Source: Firmicutes bacterium CAG:882 (GTDB taxonomy: Bacteria > Bacillota > Clostridia > Lachnospirales > Lachnospiraceae). From it: a stretch of 12,073 nucleotides of DNA. The stretch is from the NCBI GenBank assembly GCA_000435595.1, contig FR895420.1, forward strand, positions 1-12,073, in the 5' to 3' direction. Shown in pieces: positions 1 through 7,580 of this stretch; within the stretch, counting starts at the first letter, position 1; the number at the start of each line of letters is the position of its first letter. A model generated the notes under the pieces. The model was given only the letters and a program-made list of their open reading frames with translations. It made no database searches and was not told the origin of the DNA. The position numbers were made by a program, and so were the translations under genes.

Positions 1-38
1 ATAATTTAATGTGTGGTTTTGAAGGAACAACAATGTTA

Positions 39-67
39 TTGACGAAGCTACCTGGATATGATATAAT
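39..67 (+). promoter_or_regulatory. sigma-A promoter of the tRNA-Trp gene
   Basis: The -35 box TTGACG (39-44) is separated by 17 bases from a perfect -10 box TATAAT (62-67). A TG dinucleotide at 59-60, one base before the -10, makes it an extended -10 promoter. Transcription should start near 74, about 19 bases before the mature tRNA. A 9-bp inverted repeat (45-53 and 72-80) brackets the -10 box; it is described separately. Confidence 0.8.
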
Positions 68-84
68 ATAAAGGTAGCTTTTAT
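45..84 (+). repeat. inverted repeat around the tRNA promoter -10 box
   Basis: AAGCTACCT at 45-53 is repeated in perfect inverted form as AGGTAGCTT at 72-80, with an 18-base AT-rich loop that contains the -10 box. The right arm runs into a short T tract (79-82). RNA entering from the left would form a hairpin followed by U residues, so it could be the terminator of an upstream gene. As DNA it could be an operator overlapping the promoter. The sequence does not decide between these. Confidence 0.45.
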
Positions 85-92
85 AAATACAT

Positions 93-163
93 AGGGGATT
101 GGTCAAATGGTATGATAGGGGTCTCCAAAACCTTTGGCGGGAGTTCGATTCTCTCATCCCCTG
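93..163 (+). tRNA. trnW: tRNA-Trp (anticodon CCA)
   Basis: The cloverleaf can be folded by hand. The acceptor stem AGGGGAT (93-99) pairs perfectly with ATCCCCT (156-162). The D arm is 102-116 with a GG in its loop. The anticodon stem-loop is 118-134 with loop CTCCAAA, putting CCA at 125-127. The variable region is four bases, and the T arm (139-155) has the loop TTCGATT. The discriminator base is G (163), as usual for bacterial tRNA-Trp. No CCA tail is encoded: the next bases are CTT, so the CCA end must be added after transcription. It has its own promoter upstream and a terminator at 174-213, and appears to be a single-gene unit. Confidence 0.93.
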
Positions 164-173
164 CTTGAGATTT

Positions 174-213
174 AGCCTGTAAGGTCTTTAATAAAGATTT
201 TACAGGCTTTTTT
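174..213 (+). terminator. intrinsic terminator of the tRNA-Trp unit
   Basis: AGCCTGTAA (174-182) pairs perfectly with TTACAGGCT (200-208). An inner stem TCTTT/AAAGA extends the hairpin almost to its tip, and six T residues follow (208-213). It lies 10 bases after the tRNA. Confidence 0.88.
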
Positions 214-345
214 AATGTAATAGAAACGAAGTTTCCTATTACATTAAAAGGCTACGCGGGGATGCACACTGCGGTGTACAATGCAGATGTCGCAAGCGAC
301 CGCAGCAGGCGCAAGAATGTGCCAAGGCACTTACATCACTCTACA
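211..345. repeat. hairpin-rich intergenic element
   Basis: This stretch has no convincing gene but is full of short inverted repeats. First is a 13-bp perfect arm pair (211-223 and 236-248) with a small inner AAAC/GTTT stem. Then come three mini-hairpins: 263-280 (seven pairs, one mismatch, loop TGCG), 289-300 (GTCG, loop CAAG, CGAC) and 319-330 (GTGC, loop CAAG, GCAC). Two hairpins sharing the same CAAG loop in the same gap is unlike ordinary spacer DNA. I read it as a copy of a dispersed intergenic repeat or a structured RNA segment. A short open frame (262-354) crosses it, without a good ribosome binding site. Confidence 0.5.
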
Positions 346-350
346 AATAT

Positions 351-379
351 TTGACAAGGGAAAAGCCATGTGGTATTAT
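351..379 (+). promoter_or_regulatory. consensus sigma-A promoter of nifJ
   Basis: A perfect -35 box TTGACA (351-356) and a -10 box TATTAT (374-379) are 17 bases apart, with TG at 371-372 giving an extended -10. Transcription should start near 386, leaving a leader of about 80 bases before the nifJ start codon. The near-consensus boxes fit a highly expressed central-metabolism gene. Confidence 0.85.
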
Positions 380-388
380 ATAAAATAT

Positions 389-420
389 ACGCGGAGACTT
401 TAGATAGTCTGCGCGTTTTT
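389..420 (+). promoter_or_regulatory. terminator-like hairpin at the 5' end of the nifJ leader
   Basis: ACGCGGAGACT (389-399) pairs with AGTCTGCGCGT (406-416) in an 11-bp stem with one G-G mismatch and a six-base loop, followed by five T residues (416-420). The stem begins about three bases after the predicted transcription start. It may be an attenuator or a 5'-end hairpin that protects the mRNA. No alternative antiterminator pairing was obvious, so the role is open. Confidence 0.6.
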
Positions 421-466
421 GGTATAACGAATTATAAAATATCTATAAACAACAGGAGGAATTAGT

Positions 467-3400
467 ATGTCCAGAGAAAAACAATCAATGGATGGAAATA
501 CCGCTGCAGCTCATGTAGCCTATGCCTACACGGAAGTAGCAGGAATATATCCGATAACTCCGTCAAGTCCTATGGCGGATATGGTTGACCAGTGGTCAGC
601 GGCAGGAAGAAAGAACATTTTCGGAAATACAGTCAAGGTTACTGAGATGCAGTCGGAGGCAGGTGCGGCAGGAACGGTTCACGGTTCGCTTGCAGCAGGA
701 GCACTCACGACAACGTTTACGGCATCACAGGGACTTTTACTTATGATACCTAATATGTATAAGATAGCTGCCGAGCAGCTTCCTTGTGTCTTTGATGTAT
801 CCGCAAGAACAGTTGCCACACAGGCGCTTAATATATTTGGTGACCACAGTGATGTATATGCATGCCGTCAGACCGGCTTTGCGATGCTTGCAGAGTCTAA
901 CCCACAGGAGGTTATGGATTTAAGCCCTGTAGCACATCTTGCAGCCATAGAGGGAAAGGTTCCGTTTATTAATTTCTTCGATGGCTTCAGGACTTCACAT
1001 GAGATTTCAAAGATTGAGAAGTGGGATTACGAAGACCTCAAGGAAATGTGTAACATGAAGGCTGTTGAAGAGTTCAGAGCACATGCACTTAATCCTGAGC
1101 ACCCTGCGATGAGAGGTTCACATGAGAACGGAGATGTATTCTTCCAGCACAGAGAAGCTTGTAATTCAGTGTACGATGAGCTTCCGGCCGTTGTTGAGAA
1201 GTACATGAAGAAGGTCAATGACAAGCTCGGAACGAACTATGACCTGTTTAACTACTACGGAGCTGAGGACGCTGACAGAGTAATTATCGCAATGGGATCC
1301 GTATGTGATGTAACAGAAGAGGTAATAGATTATCTCAATGCTATGGGTGAGAAGGTCGGTCTTATCAAGGTAAGACTTTATCGTCCTTGGTCGCCTAAGG
1401 CACTCCTTAAGGTTCTTCCAAAGAGTGTTAAGAAGATTGCTGTTCTTGACAGAACGAAGGAGCCGGGTTCACTCGGAGAACCACTTTATCTTGATGTTGC
1501 GGCAACACTCAGGGAAGCAGGCATGAACGATGTAGTTATAACAGGAGGACGTTACGGACTTGGTTCTAAGGATACACCACCTTCATCAATTTTTGCAGTA
1601 TATAAGGAACTTGAGAAGGATGAGCCAAAGCCAAGATTTACCATAGGTATCGTGGATGATGTAACCAAGCTTTCACTTCCTGAAGTAAAGCCTGCTCCTA
1701 TTACCGCTGCCAAGGGAACAGTTGAGTGTAAGTTCTGGGGACTTGGCGGTGACGGAACAGTCGGTGCTAACAAGAACTCTATCAAGATTATCGGTGACCA
1801 CACAGATAAGTATGTTCAGGCATACTTCCAGTATGATTCTAAAAAGACGGGCGGTATAACGATAAGTCATCTTCGCTTCGGTGATAAGCCGATAAAGAGT
1901 CCTTACTATATTAATCAGGCTGACTTTGTTGCATGTCATAATCCATCATACGTTACCAAGGGCTACAAGATGGTTCAGGATGTTAAGCCGGGTGGAATTT
2001 TCCTCATCAACTGCCAGTGGACGGATGAGGAGCTTAACGAGCATATGCCTGCTGAAGCAAAGCAGTATATAGCAAAGAACAATATCAGACTCTATACAAT
2101 CAACGCCATCGACAAGGCTATTGAGATTGGAATGGGTAAGAGGACCAACACTATTCTCCAGTCTGCATTTTTCAGACTTGCGAATGTTATGCCGATAGAG
2201 CAGGCGGTACAGTACATGAAGGAAGCAGCAAAGAAGTCCTACAGCAAGAAGGGTGACGCGGTTGTCGAGATGAACTACAGGGCAATCGATGCAGGTGTTG
2301 ATGCTCTTCATGAGGTTAAAGTTCCTGCTTCATGGGCTGATGCGGTTATTGAGAATAAGAAGGCAGAGAGAACAGGCCGTCCTGCAACCGTTAAGATGGT
2401 AAATGAACTTCTCGACCCAATCGGTCTTATGGATGGTGACAGCCTTCCTGTATCTGCATTTAAGGATATTGCGGACGGACAGTTTGAGACAGGTGCTTCT
2501 GCGTATGAAAAGCGAGGTACAGCCGTCATGGTTCCGGAATGGAGTCCTGAGGCATGTATACAGTGTAACAGTTGTGCATTCGTATGTTCGCATGCAACTA
2601 TCAGACCTTTTATTCTCAATCAGGATGAGGTTAATGCCGCACCTGAGAACATTAAGCTTTCTGATTCAAAGCATGCTGCGGCTGACGGAATGAAATTTAC
2701 AATGTCGGTATCACCTCTTGACTGTATGGGATGCGGTGAGTGCGTGACAGTATGTCCGATGGCTGCAAAGGGAGCTTTAAAGATGGTTCCAAGAGAGTCA
2801 CAGGATGCGGAGCAGCCTGTATTTAACTATCTTGTTGAGAATGTAGGTAAGAAGGAGCTTAAGCCTGTATTTACGGACAAGACACCTATCGGCTCACAGT
2901 ACAACCAGCCGCTCCTCGAGTTCTCGGGAAGCTGCGCAGGATGTGCGGAGACATCTTATGCAAGACTTATAACACAGCTTTTTGGTGAGCAGATGTATAT
3001 ATCCAATGCGACAGGCTGTTCATCAATCTGGGGCGGTCCGGCAGCGACATCGCCATATACCGTAAATAAGGATTCAAAGAAGGGACCTGCATGGGCTAAC
3101 TCACTCTTTGAGGATAATGCGGAGCATGGCTTCGGTATGTACCTGGGACAGAAAGTGTTAAGAGAGCAGGCTGTTGAGAAGTTAAATGAGCTTGTTGCAT
3201 CAGATGAGGTCTCGGCAGAGTTCAAGGATGCGGCAGCGCACTTTATTGAGACTAAGAATGATACCAAGCTTAATTCATCTGCGGCACAGAAGCTTATTGC
3301 AGAGCTTGAGAAGCTTGACGAAAGAAACGAGCTTGTGAAGGATATTCTTGCTAAGAAGGATTACCTTGCGAAGAAGTCAGTATGGATATTCGGCGGTGAC

Positions 3401-4030
3401 GGCTGGGCTTATGATATAGGCTTTGGCGGACTTGACCATGTGCTTGCATCGGGAGAAAATGTCAATGTTATGGTATTTGATACAGAAATGTATTCAAATA
3501 CGGGTGGACAGGCATCTAAGGCATCAAATATCGGTGAGGTATGTCAGTTTGCCGCAGCAGGTAAGGAGGTAGGAAAGAAGTCACTCGCTGAGATTGCGAT
3601 GAGCTACGGTTATGTATATGTGGCTCAGATTGCGCTCGGAGCTAACCCTGCACAGGCTGTGAAGGTTATAAGCGAGGCTGAGAGCTACAATGGACCATCA
3701 CTTATCATCGGTTATGCACCTTGTGAGCTTCACGGTATTGCAAAGGGTGGTATGAACCACTGTCAGGATGAGATGAAGAAGGCTGTCAAGGCGGGGTACT
3801 GGAATCTCTTCTCATTCAACCCTGCACTGAAGGCTGAGGGCAGGAATCCGTTCACACTCACATCCAAGGAGGGTGACGGAAGCTATCAGGAGTTCCTCAA
3901 CAATGAGGCAAGATATACCAGACTTGTAAAGCCTTTCCCTGAGAGAGCAGAGAAACTTTTTGCTGAGTCTGAGAGAGTTGCCAAGGAGAGATATGAGCAT
4001 CTGTTGAAGCTTGTCGAATTATACAAGTAG
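467..4030 (+). CDS. nifJ: pyruvate:ferredoxin (flavodoxin) oxidoreductase
   Basis: This cytoplasmic enzyme oxidises pyruvate with CoA to acetyl-CoA and CO2 and passes electrons to ferredoxin. At 1187 residues it is full length for the single-chain, homodimeric family. The order is: pyruvate-binding N-terminal domain with the YPITPSSP motif (catalytic-type Thr31); a transketolase C-like domain (about 260-410); the gamma domain starting at FWGLGGDGTVG (about 422); a two-cluster ferredoxin domain (Cys697, 700, 703, 707 and Cys753, 756, 759, 763); and the thiamine-diphosphate domain. The last carries the proximal cluster cysteines (823, 826, 851, 1086) and the cofactor motif GGDGW (976-980) through SNTGG (about 1010). 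The start is set by AGGAGG at 454-459, seven bases before ATG. It has its own strong promoter and is probably monocistronic. No key residue is missing. Confidence 0.97.
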   Translation: MSREKQSMDGNTAAAHVAYAYTEVAGIYPITPSSPMADMVDQWSAAGRKNIFGNTVKVTEMQSEAGAAGTVHGSLAAGALTTTFTASQGLLLMIPNMYKIAAEQLPCVFDVSARTVATQALNIFGDHSDVYACRQTGFAMLAESNPQEVMDLSPVAHLAAIEGKVPFINFFDGFRTSHEISKIEKWDYEDLKEMCNMKAVEEFRAHALNPEHPAMRGSHENGDVFFQHREACNSVYDELPAVVEKYMKKVNDKLGTNYDLFNYYGAEDADRVIIAMGSVCDVTEEVIDYLNAMGEKVGLIKVRLYRPWSPKALLKVLPKSVKKIAVLDRTKEPGSLGEPLYLDVAATLREAGMNDVVITGGRYGLGSKDTPPSSIFAVYKELEKDEPKPRFTIGIVDDVTKLSLPEVKPAPITAAKGTVECKFWGLGGDGTVGANKNSIKIIGDHTDKYVQAYFQYDSKKTGGITISHLRFGDKPIKSPYYINQADFVACHNPSYVTKGYKMVQDVKPGGIFLINCQWTDEELNEHMPAEAKQYIAKNNIRLYTINAIDKAIEIGMGKRTNTILQSAFFRLANVMPIEQAVQYMKEAAKKSYSKKGDAVVEMNYRAIDAGVDALHEVKVPASWADAVIENKKAERTGRPATVKMVNELLDPIGLMDGDSLPVSAFKDIADGQFETGASAYEKRGTAVMVPEWSPEACIQCNSCAFVCSHATIRPFILNQDEVNAAPENIKLSDSKHAAADGMKFTMSVSPLDCMGCGECVTVCPMAAKGALKMVPRESQDAEQPVFNYLVENVGKKELKPVFTDKTPIGSQYNQPLLEFSGSCAGCAETSYARLITQLFGEQMYISNATGCSSIWGGPAATSPYTVNKDSKKGPAWANSLFEDNAEHGFGMYLGQKVLREQAVEKLNELVASDEVSAEFKDAAAHFIETKNDTKLNSSAAQKLIAELEKLDERNELVKDILAKKDYLAKKSVWIFGGDGWAYDIGFGGLDHVLASGENVNVMVFDTEMYSNTGGQASKASNIGEVCQFAAAGKEVGKKSLAEIAMSYGYVYVAQIALGANPAQAVKVISEAESYNGPSLIIGYAPCELHGIAKGGMNHCQDEMKKAVKAGYWNLFSFNPALKAEGRNPFTLTSKEGDGSYQEFLNNEARYTRLVKPFPERAEKLFAESERVAKERYEHLLKLVELYK

Positions 4031-4113
4031 TGCTGAGCAATTTGATTATGTTTGGCGTTCATGTCTTATCCATACATTTGTTTAATCAGTTTTAATTTAA
4101 TAATATGTATCCG

Positions 4114-4149
4114 AGGCTGACAGGTATGAAATGGTGTATCTGTCAGCCT
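4114..4149 (+). repeat. 10-bp inverted repeat between nifJ and the chemoreceptor gene
   Basis: AGGCTGACAG (4114-4123) is matched perfectly by CTGTCAGCCT (4140-4149) across a 16-base loop. It is the only strong hairpin after nifJ. It has no T tract on either side, so as an intrinsic terminator it would be weak. It may mark the nifJ mRNA 3' end, or be the leader of a weak promoter whose -10-like TAATAT is at 4101-4106. Confidence 0.45.
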
Positions 4150-4191
4150 TAAAAATGTTAGTTATGTCAATTATTAGTCCTTATTTCCCAG

Positions 4192-4221
4192 TTGATAACA
4201 GCCTGAAAAGAGGTGTAAAAT
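4192..4221 (+). promoter_or_regulatory. probable promoter of the chemoreceptor gene
   Basis: TTGATA (4192-4197) and TAAAAT (4216-4221) each match the sigma-A consensus at five of six positions, 18 bases apart. Transcription would start near 4228, about 90 bases before the start codon. I saw no sigma-28 flagellar promoter (TAAA then GCCGATAA) in the gap. Confidence 0.55.
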
Positions 4222-4316
4222 ATTTCCATATAATAGGGTTGATGTCCTTGCTTGACGGTGAAATGGAATGCAGTGATATTAATTATAGAGTGATTAAACC
4301 AAGGAGATATAAGTGT

Positions 4317-6038
4317 ATGGAAGAAAGAAAAATGGACAAAAAAGGACTGGGGCTTATGTTTGAGCTCCTAAGTATTGTTCTTGTTCCGGTAATTTTTGTA
4401 GGTGCGTTTTGCATATTATCGCTCAGGAATGTAGGTAACAGAACAGCAACAAGAGTGATGACACATGAGCTGAAGGCTATGGAATATTCGGTGGAAGCGA
4501 GCCTTAATCTCAGGGATCAGGGTGATTATTCGATCAAGGACGGAGAATTGTATAAGGGTGAGTTTAACATCAGCCGTAATACGCAGATTTTTGATGAGCT
4601 GACTCGTGAGACAAATGTGGATATCAGCATCTATTACGGAGATACAGCAATGTATTCCACAATTGATGACGTCAATAAGCTTAATGATACAGCATATACT
4701 GCTGTGAAGTCGGACAATATATTTTTTATGAGTTCGGTGAAACTTGGCGGCAGAGATTATTCTGCATGGTACGCACCGCTTAAGAATTCTGATGGAAGCA
4801 TTGTTGGTGCTATATGTATTGCGATTGATTCGGAAGTGGCTACATCGGCATATCGTAACATTATCAGGTATAATATAATTTTTATGGTTGTACTTCTTAT
4901 TATAATTATAGTAGCTGCTGTGCTTCTGATTGCCGGAATACTCAGGGGAATTAAGTCCGCCATAAGTAATCTTGATGATGTGGCAGATGGCAATCTTGCC
5001 GTGCTTGTTCCGGAGAAACTGTTGAATCAGAAGAATGAGATAGGTAATATAGCAAGGTCGGTACGTTCACTTCTTGATGGACTTACTACAATCGTTCATG
5101 GAATTAATCACTCTACTAATGAGCTGAATTCTTTTTCATCAAAATTCAAGGGCAATTTCGACACTATAAGTTCATCAATAGCTAACATTGATACAGCCAT
5201 TGATGAGATTGCCAACGGTGCAACCAATCAGGCAAATGAGACGCAGAAGGTAAGCGGCCAGGTTGAGCACATGGGTAAAGCAATAGATTATATGAGTGAT
5301 ACGATTTCAACTCTGGCAGGCAGTGCAGAGACAATGAAGAGCAAGAATGAGGATGCTGAGAGCAATCTTGACACGCTTGTCGAGATAAGCAACAAGACAA
5401 AGGCATCTGTCGATGAAATACAGAAGCAGACCATTGAGACCAACCGGTCGGCACTTGATATCCGCAGTGCAACAGAGATGATAGCAGATATTGCCAGCCA
5501 GACTAACCTTCTTTCACTTAATGCTTCGATTGAGGCAGCGAGAGCAGGCGAGAACGGCAGGGGATTTGCTGTTGTTGCGGATGAGATAAGAGTGCTTGCC
5601 GATCAGTCTACCGAGTCGGCGGAGAAGATCAAGAGTATCATTGAGAAACTTATTGAGAACTCCAATACCAGTGTACAGACAATGAACAGCGTGGTTGATG
5701 AGATTAAGCGTCAGAATGATAAGATTGATGATACCAAGAGCGTATTCGGTGTTCTAAAGACGGAGGTAGACAGCGTGACGGCAGCTATTGAGAATCTGGC
5801 TGAGAAGGTTGAGGATATTAACGGACTCAAGAACAGTGTGACAGAGAGCGTTGAGAGCCTTGCGGCGATAGCACAGGAGAATGCTGCAGGAACTGAGGAG
5901 ACCTCCGCTTCGATGGTTGAGCTTAGTCAGATTGTAAACGACTGCAATCAGGACACCTCGAAGCTTGTCGGGCTCTCACAGGAGCTGCAGGATGATATCG
6001 GAAAGTTCAAGCTGAAAGGACAGCTTGATAATATTTAA
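4317..6038 (+). CDS. methyl-accepting chemotaxis protein, single-Cache-type sensor
   Basis: This is a membrane chemoreceptor that relays ligand binding to CheA/CheW. The first membrane helix is about residues 13-36 and an extracellular sensor about 37-180. The sensor ends in a WYAPL...GSIVGAIC pattern typical of single Cache domains. The second helix is about 184-207, then a HAMP domain to about 262 and a long coiled-coil signalling domain. The conserved hairpin tip with EAARAGE (406-412) and GFAVVADEIRVLA is intact. There is no CheR-binding pentapeptide at the C-terminus. I chose ATG 4317 (573 residues) because AGGAG (4302-4306) precedes it and the charged MEERKMDKK end leads straight into the first membrane helix. 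The frame stays open back to 4131, which would add 62 unlikely residues. The ligand cannot be named. A neighbouring nifJ is not evidence of shared function. Confidence 0.92.
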   Translation: MEERKMDKKGLGLMFELLSIVLVPVIFVGAFCILSLRNVGNRTATRVMTHELKAMEYSVEASLNLRDQGDYSIKDGELYKGEFNISRNTQIFDELTRETNVDISIYYGDTAMYSTIDDVNKLNDTAYTAVKSDNIFFMSSVKLGGRDYSAWYAPLKNSDGSIVGAICIAIDSEVATSAYRNIIRYNIIFMVVLLIIIIVAAVLLIAGILRGIKSAISNLDDVADGNLAVLVPEKLLNQKNEIGNIARSVRSLLDGLTTIVHGINHSTNELNSFSSKFKGNFDTISSSIANIDTAIDEIANGATNQANETQKVSGQVEHMGKAIDYMSDTISTLAGSAETMKSKNEDAESNLDTLVEISNKTKASVDEIQKQTIETNRSALDIRSATEMIADIASQTNLLSLNASIEAARAGENGRGFAVVADEIRVLADQSTESAEKIKSIIEKLIENSNTSVQTMNSVVDEIKRQNDKIDDTKSVFGVLKTEVDSVTAAIENLAEKVEDINGLKNSVTESVESLAAIAQENAAGTEETSASMVELSQIVNDCNQDTSKLVGLSQELQDDIGKFKLKGQLDNI

Positions 6039-6053
6039 TAGTAGTGTATACTT

Positions 6054-6086
6054 AAAGGGAGCAGGTAATTTCTGCTCCCTTTATTG
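6054..6086 (+). terminator. intrinsic terminator of the chemoreceptor gene
   Basis: AAAGGGAGCAG (6054-6064) and CTGCTCCCTTT (6072-6082) form a perfect 11-bp stem with a seven-base loop, followed by a short T-rich tail. It lies 15 bases after the stop codon. Confidence 0.88.
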
Positions 6087-6088
6087 TG

Positions 6089-6316
6089 TAATTGGAATAG
6101 GTAATTACGAAACTATATAATGAAAGCGGACGTTGTACAAATTTAACAATTCACCGCAGGCACGCTTTCGCTACATGAATCACGCAACGGTACATAACGC
6201 AGTAAAATACACTGCCTAAGTACCGGCGGCTTCATAGTACCTGCTTGCGAATTTGTTAAATTTGCACAACTGTATATCGTCAAAATTGCTTTTCGCAATT
6301 GCCTATGTAATTGGAA
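6089..6316. repeat. large imperfect palindrome in the intergenic gap, MITE-like or structured RNA
   Basis: The left half and the reverse complement of the right half match over most of their length, with the centre at about 6207. The clearest paired blocks are 6133-6153 with 6249-6269 (one mismatch, one inserted base), CGGTAC 6188-6193 with GTACCG 6220-6225, and GCAGT 6199-6203 with ACTGC 6211-6215 around a seven-base loop. The outer part is looser: the AATAGGTAATTACGAAA stretch (6096-6112) resembles the reverse complement of 6291-6308. An extra small hairpin (AATTGC, 6284-6300) sits in the right arm. No gene is supported here. The form suggests a non-autonomous mobile or dispersed repeat. 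No target-site duplication was identified. Confidence 0.6.
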
Positions 6317-6346
6317 GTTATTAAGACACATTTCTTATTCTTTCTG

Positions 6347-6375
6347 TTGCATATAAAAGATATACAGTTTAATAT
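6347..6375 (+). promoter_or_regulatory. possible promoter of the four-gene run
   Basis: TTGCAT (6347-6352) lies 17 bases before TAATAT (6370-6375). A better -10 box, TATAAT at 6375-6380, has only a poor -35 partner. The region is very AT-rich, so the exact promoter is uncertain, but a promoter is expected after the upstream terminator and before 6453. Confidence 0.4.
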
Positions 6376-6409
6376 ATAATATATTGGAAATGCCCGTTAT
6401 AACTATTAT

Positions 6410-6421
6410 GATGATATCATC
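6410..6421. promoter_or_regulatory. 12-bp perfect palindrome, candidate operator
   Basis: GATGATATCATC is a perfect palindrome downstream of the predicted promoter and 31 bases before the aldo/keto reductase start. Its position suits a repressor site. I do not recognise the binding protein, and AT-rich DNA can give such palindromes by chance. Confidence 0.25.
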
Positions 6422-6452
6422 TTATTATTCAGAAAATTGAAGAGGTGTATGT

Positions 6453-7580
6453 ATGGAAAAAAGAAGATTTGATAAGCTTGGAATTGAGACATCGCTGCTC
6501 GGCTTTGGCTGTATGCGTTTTCCGCTCAGGGATGACGGCGGCATCGATGAGGCACTTGCGGAGAAGATGTTAGACCTCGCTATGGCATCCGGAGTTAATT
6601 ATTATGACACGGCATATCCGTATCATAACGGTGACAGCGAACCGTTCCTTGGAAGAGTTCTTGACAAGTATGACAGAGCTACATATTATCTTGCAACCAA
6701 GCTGCCTGTATGGAAGCTTGAGAAGAAGGAAGATGCAGAGAATATTTTTAACGAGCAGCTTAAGAGGCTTAATAAGGATTATGTTGATTTTTATCTGCTT
6801 CATGCGCTTAATAAGGACAGATTTAACAAGGTGTTAGAGCTTGGTGTAATTGAAGTCTGTGAAAAGCTTAAGGCGGAAGGAAAGATTAAGTACCTTGGAT
6901 TCTCATTCCATGATGATTATGATGCCTTTGAGAGAATCATAACATACAGGGATTGGGATTTCTGCCAGATACAGTACAATTACATGGATACCGATGAGCA
7001 GGCAGGCGACAGAGGTTATGAGCTTGCAAAGAAGATGGAAATTCCGATGGTTATAATGGAACCTGTTAAGGGAGGTTCACTTGCAAGTCTGCCTGATGAG
7101 ATAGCCGTTAACTTTAAGGAGTACAGACCTAAGCAGTCGATAGCGTCATGGGCACTGCGCTGGGTTGGAACGCATGATAATGTCAAAGTTATTTTGAGCG
7201 GTATGTCCGATATGGTCCAGGTAGAGGATAACTTAAAGACCTTTAAGAATTTCACACCTTTGAATGCGGATGAACAGGCACTCGTAGCCGACACGGCGGC
7301 ATCGCTTAAAAGCAGGATAAGGAATGGATGTACAGGGTGCCGTTACTGTATGCCTTGTCCGGCGGGAGTTAATATTCCGGGAAACTTTTCAATATGGAAT
7401 CATTATAATGTGTATGGAAACAAGGAACAGTTAAAGAAAAGCTGGTGTGGGCTAGCCGACAGTGAAAAGGCACATAATTGTGTAAAATGCGGCAAATGCG
7501 AGAAAGAATGTCCTCAGAAGATTTCAATTCGCGAAAATCTTGCCACACTGCAGAAGGAACTTGATGAGGCAGTGAAATAA
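6453..7580 (+). CDS. aldo/keto reductase with C-terminal 2[4Fe-4S] ferredoxin domain (COG1453 type)
   Basis: This is a cytoplasmic oxidoreductase of the aldo/keto reductase fold joined to a ferredoxin tail. The barrel occupies about residues 1-280 and keeps the four catalytic residues: Asp52 and Tyr57 in the DTAYPYH motif, Lys83 in ATKLP, and His117 in LLHALN. Two cysteine sets follow: Cys293, 296, 299, 302 (CTGCRYCMPCP) and Cys343, 346, 349, 353 (CVKCGKCEKECP), each fit to hold a 4Fe-4S cluster. The length of 375 residues is normal for this family, which is common in anaerobes and mostly of unknown substrate. The start is ATG 6453 after AGAGGTG (6441-6447). It leads a four-gene run, and its TAA stop is directly followed by the next ATG. 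The clusters suggest electron exchange with ferredoxin as well as NAD(P)H; this is inference. Confidence 0.93.
   Translation: MEKRRFDKLGIETSLLGFGCMRFPLRDDGGIDEALAEKMLDLAMASGVNYYDTAYPYHNGDSEPFLGRVLDKYDRATYYLATKLPVWKLEKKEDAENIFNEQLKRLNKDYVDFYLLHALNKDRFNKVLELGVIEVCEKLKAEGKIKYLGFSFHDDYDAFERIITYRDWDFCQIQYNYMDTDEQAGDRGYELAKKMEIPMVIMEPVKGGSLASLPDEIAVNFKEYRPKQSIASWALRWVGTHDNVKVILSGMSDMVQVEDNLKTFKNFTPLNADEQALVADTAASLKSRIRNGCTGCRYCMPCPAGVNIPGNFSIWNHYNVYGNKEQLKKSWCGLADSEKAHNCVKCGKCEKECPQKISIRENLATLQKELDEAVK

Noticed and set aside
262..354. A 30-codon open frame across the hairpin-rich element before nifJ
   Set aside because: It has no convincing ribosome binding site, and its sequence follows the inverted repeats, so it is best read as a by-product of the element.
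4131..4316. A 62-residue N-terminal extension of the chemoreceptor frame
   Set aside because: The upstream ATG lies in a hairpin loop without a ribosome binding site, and the extension would place an odd segment before the normal charged start. AGGAG before ATG 4317 fits better.
6252..6269. A sequence resembling a Rex (redox repressor) site, TTGTTAAA followed by CACAA
   Set aside because: The half-site spacing and sequence do not fit the consensus, and it belongs to the arm of the large palindrome, which explains it.
6143..6331. A 62-codon minus-strand frame inside the large palindrome
   Set aside because: It lies entirely within the repeat structure and shows no recognisable protein features or ribosome binding site.
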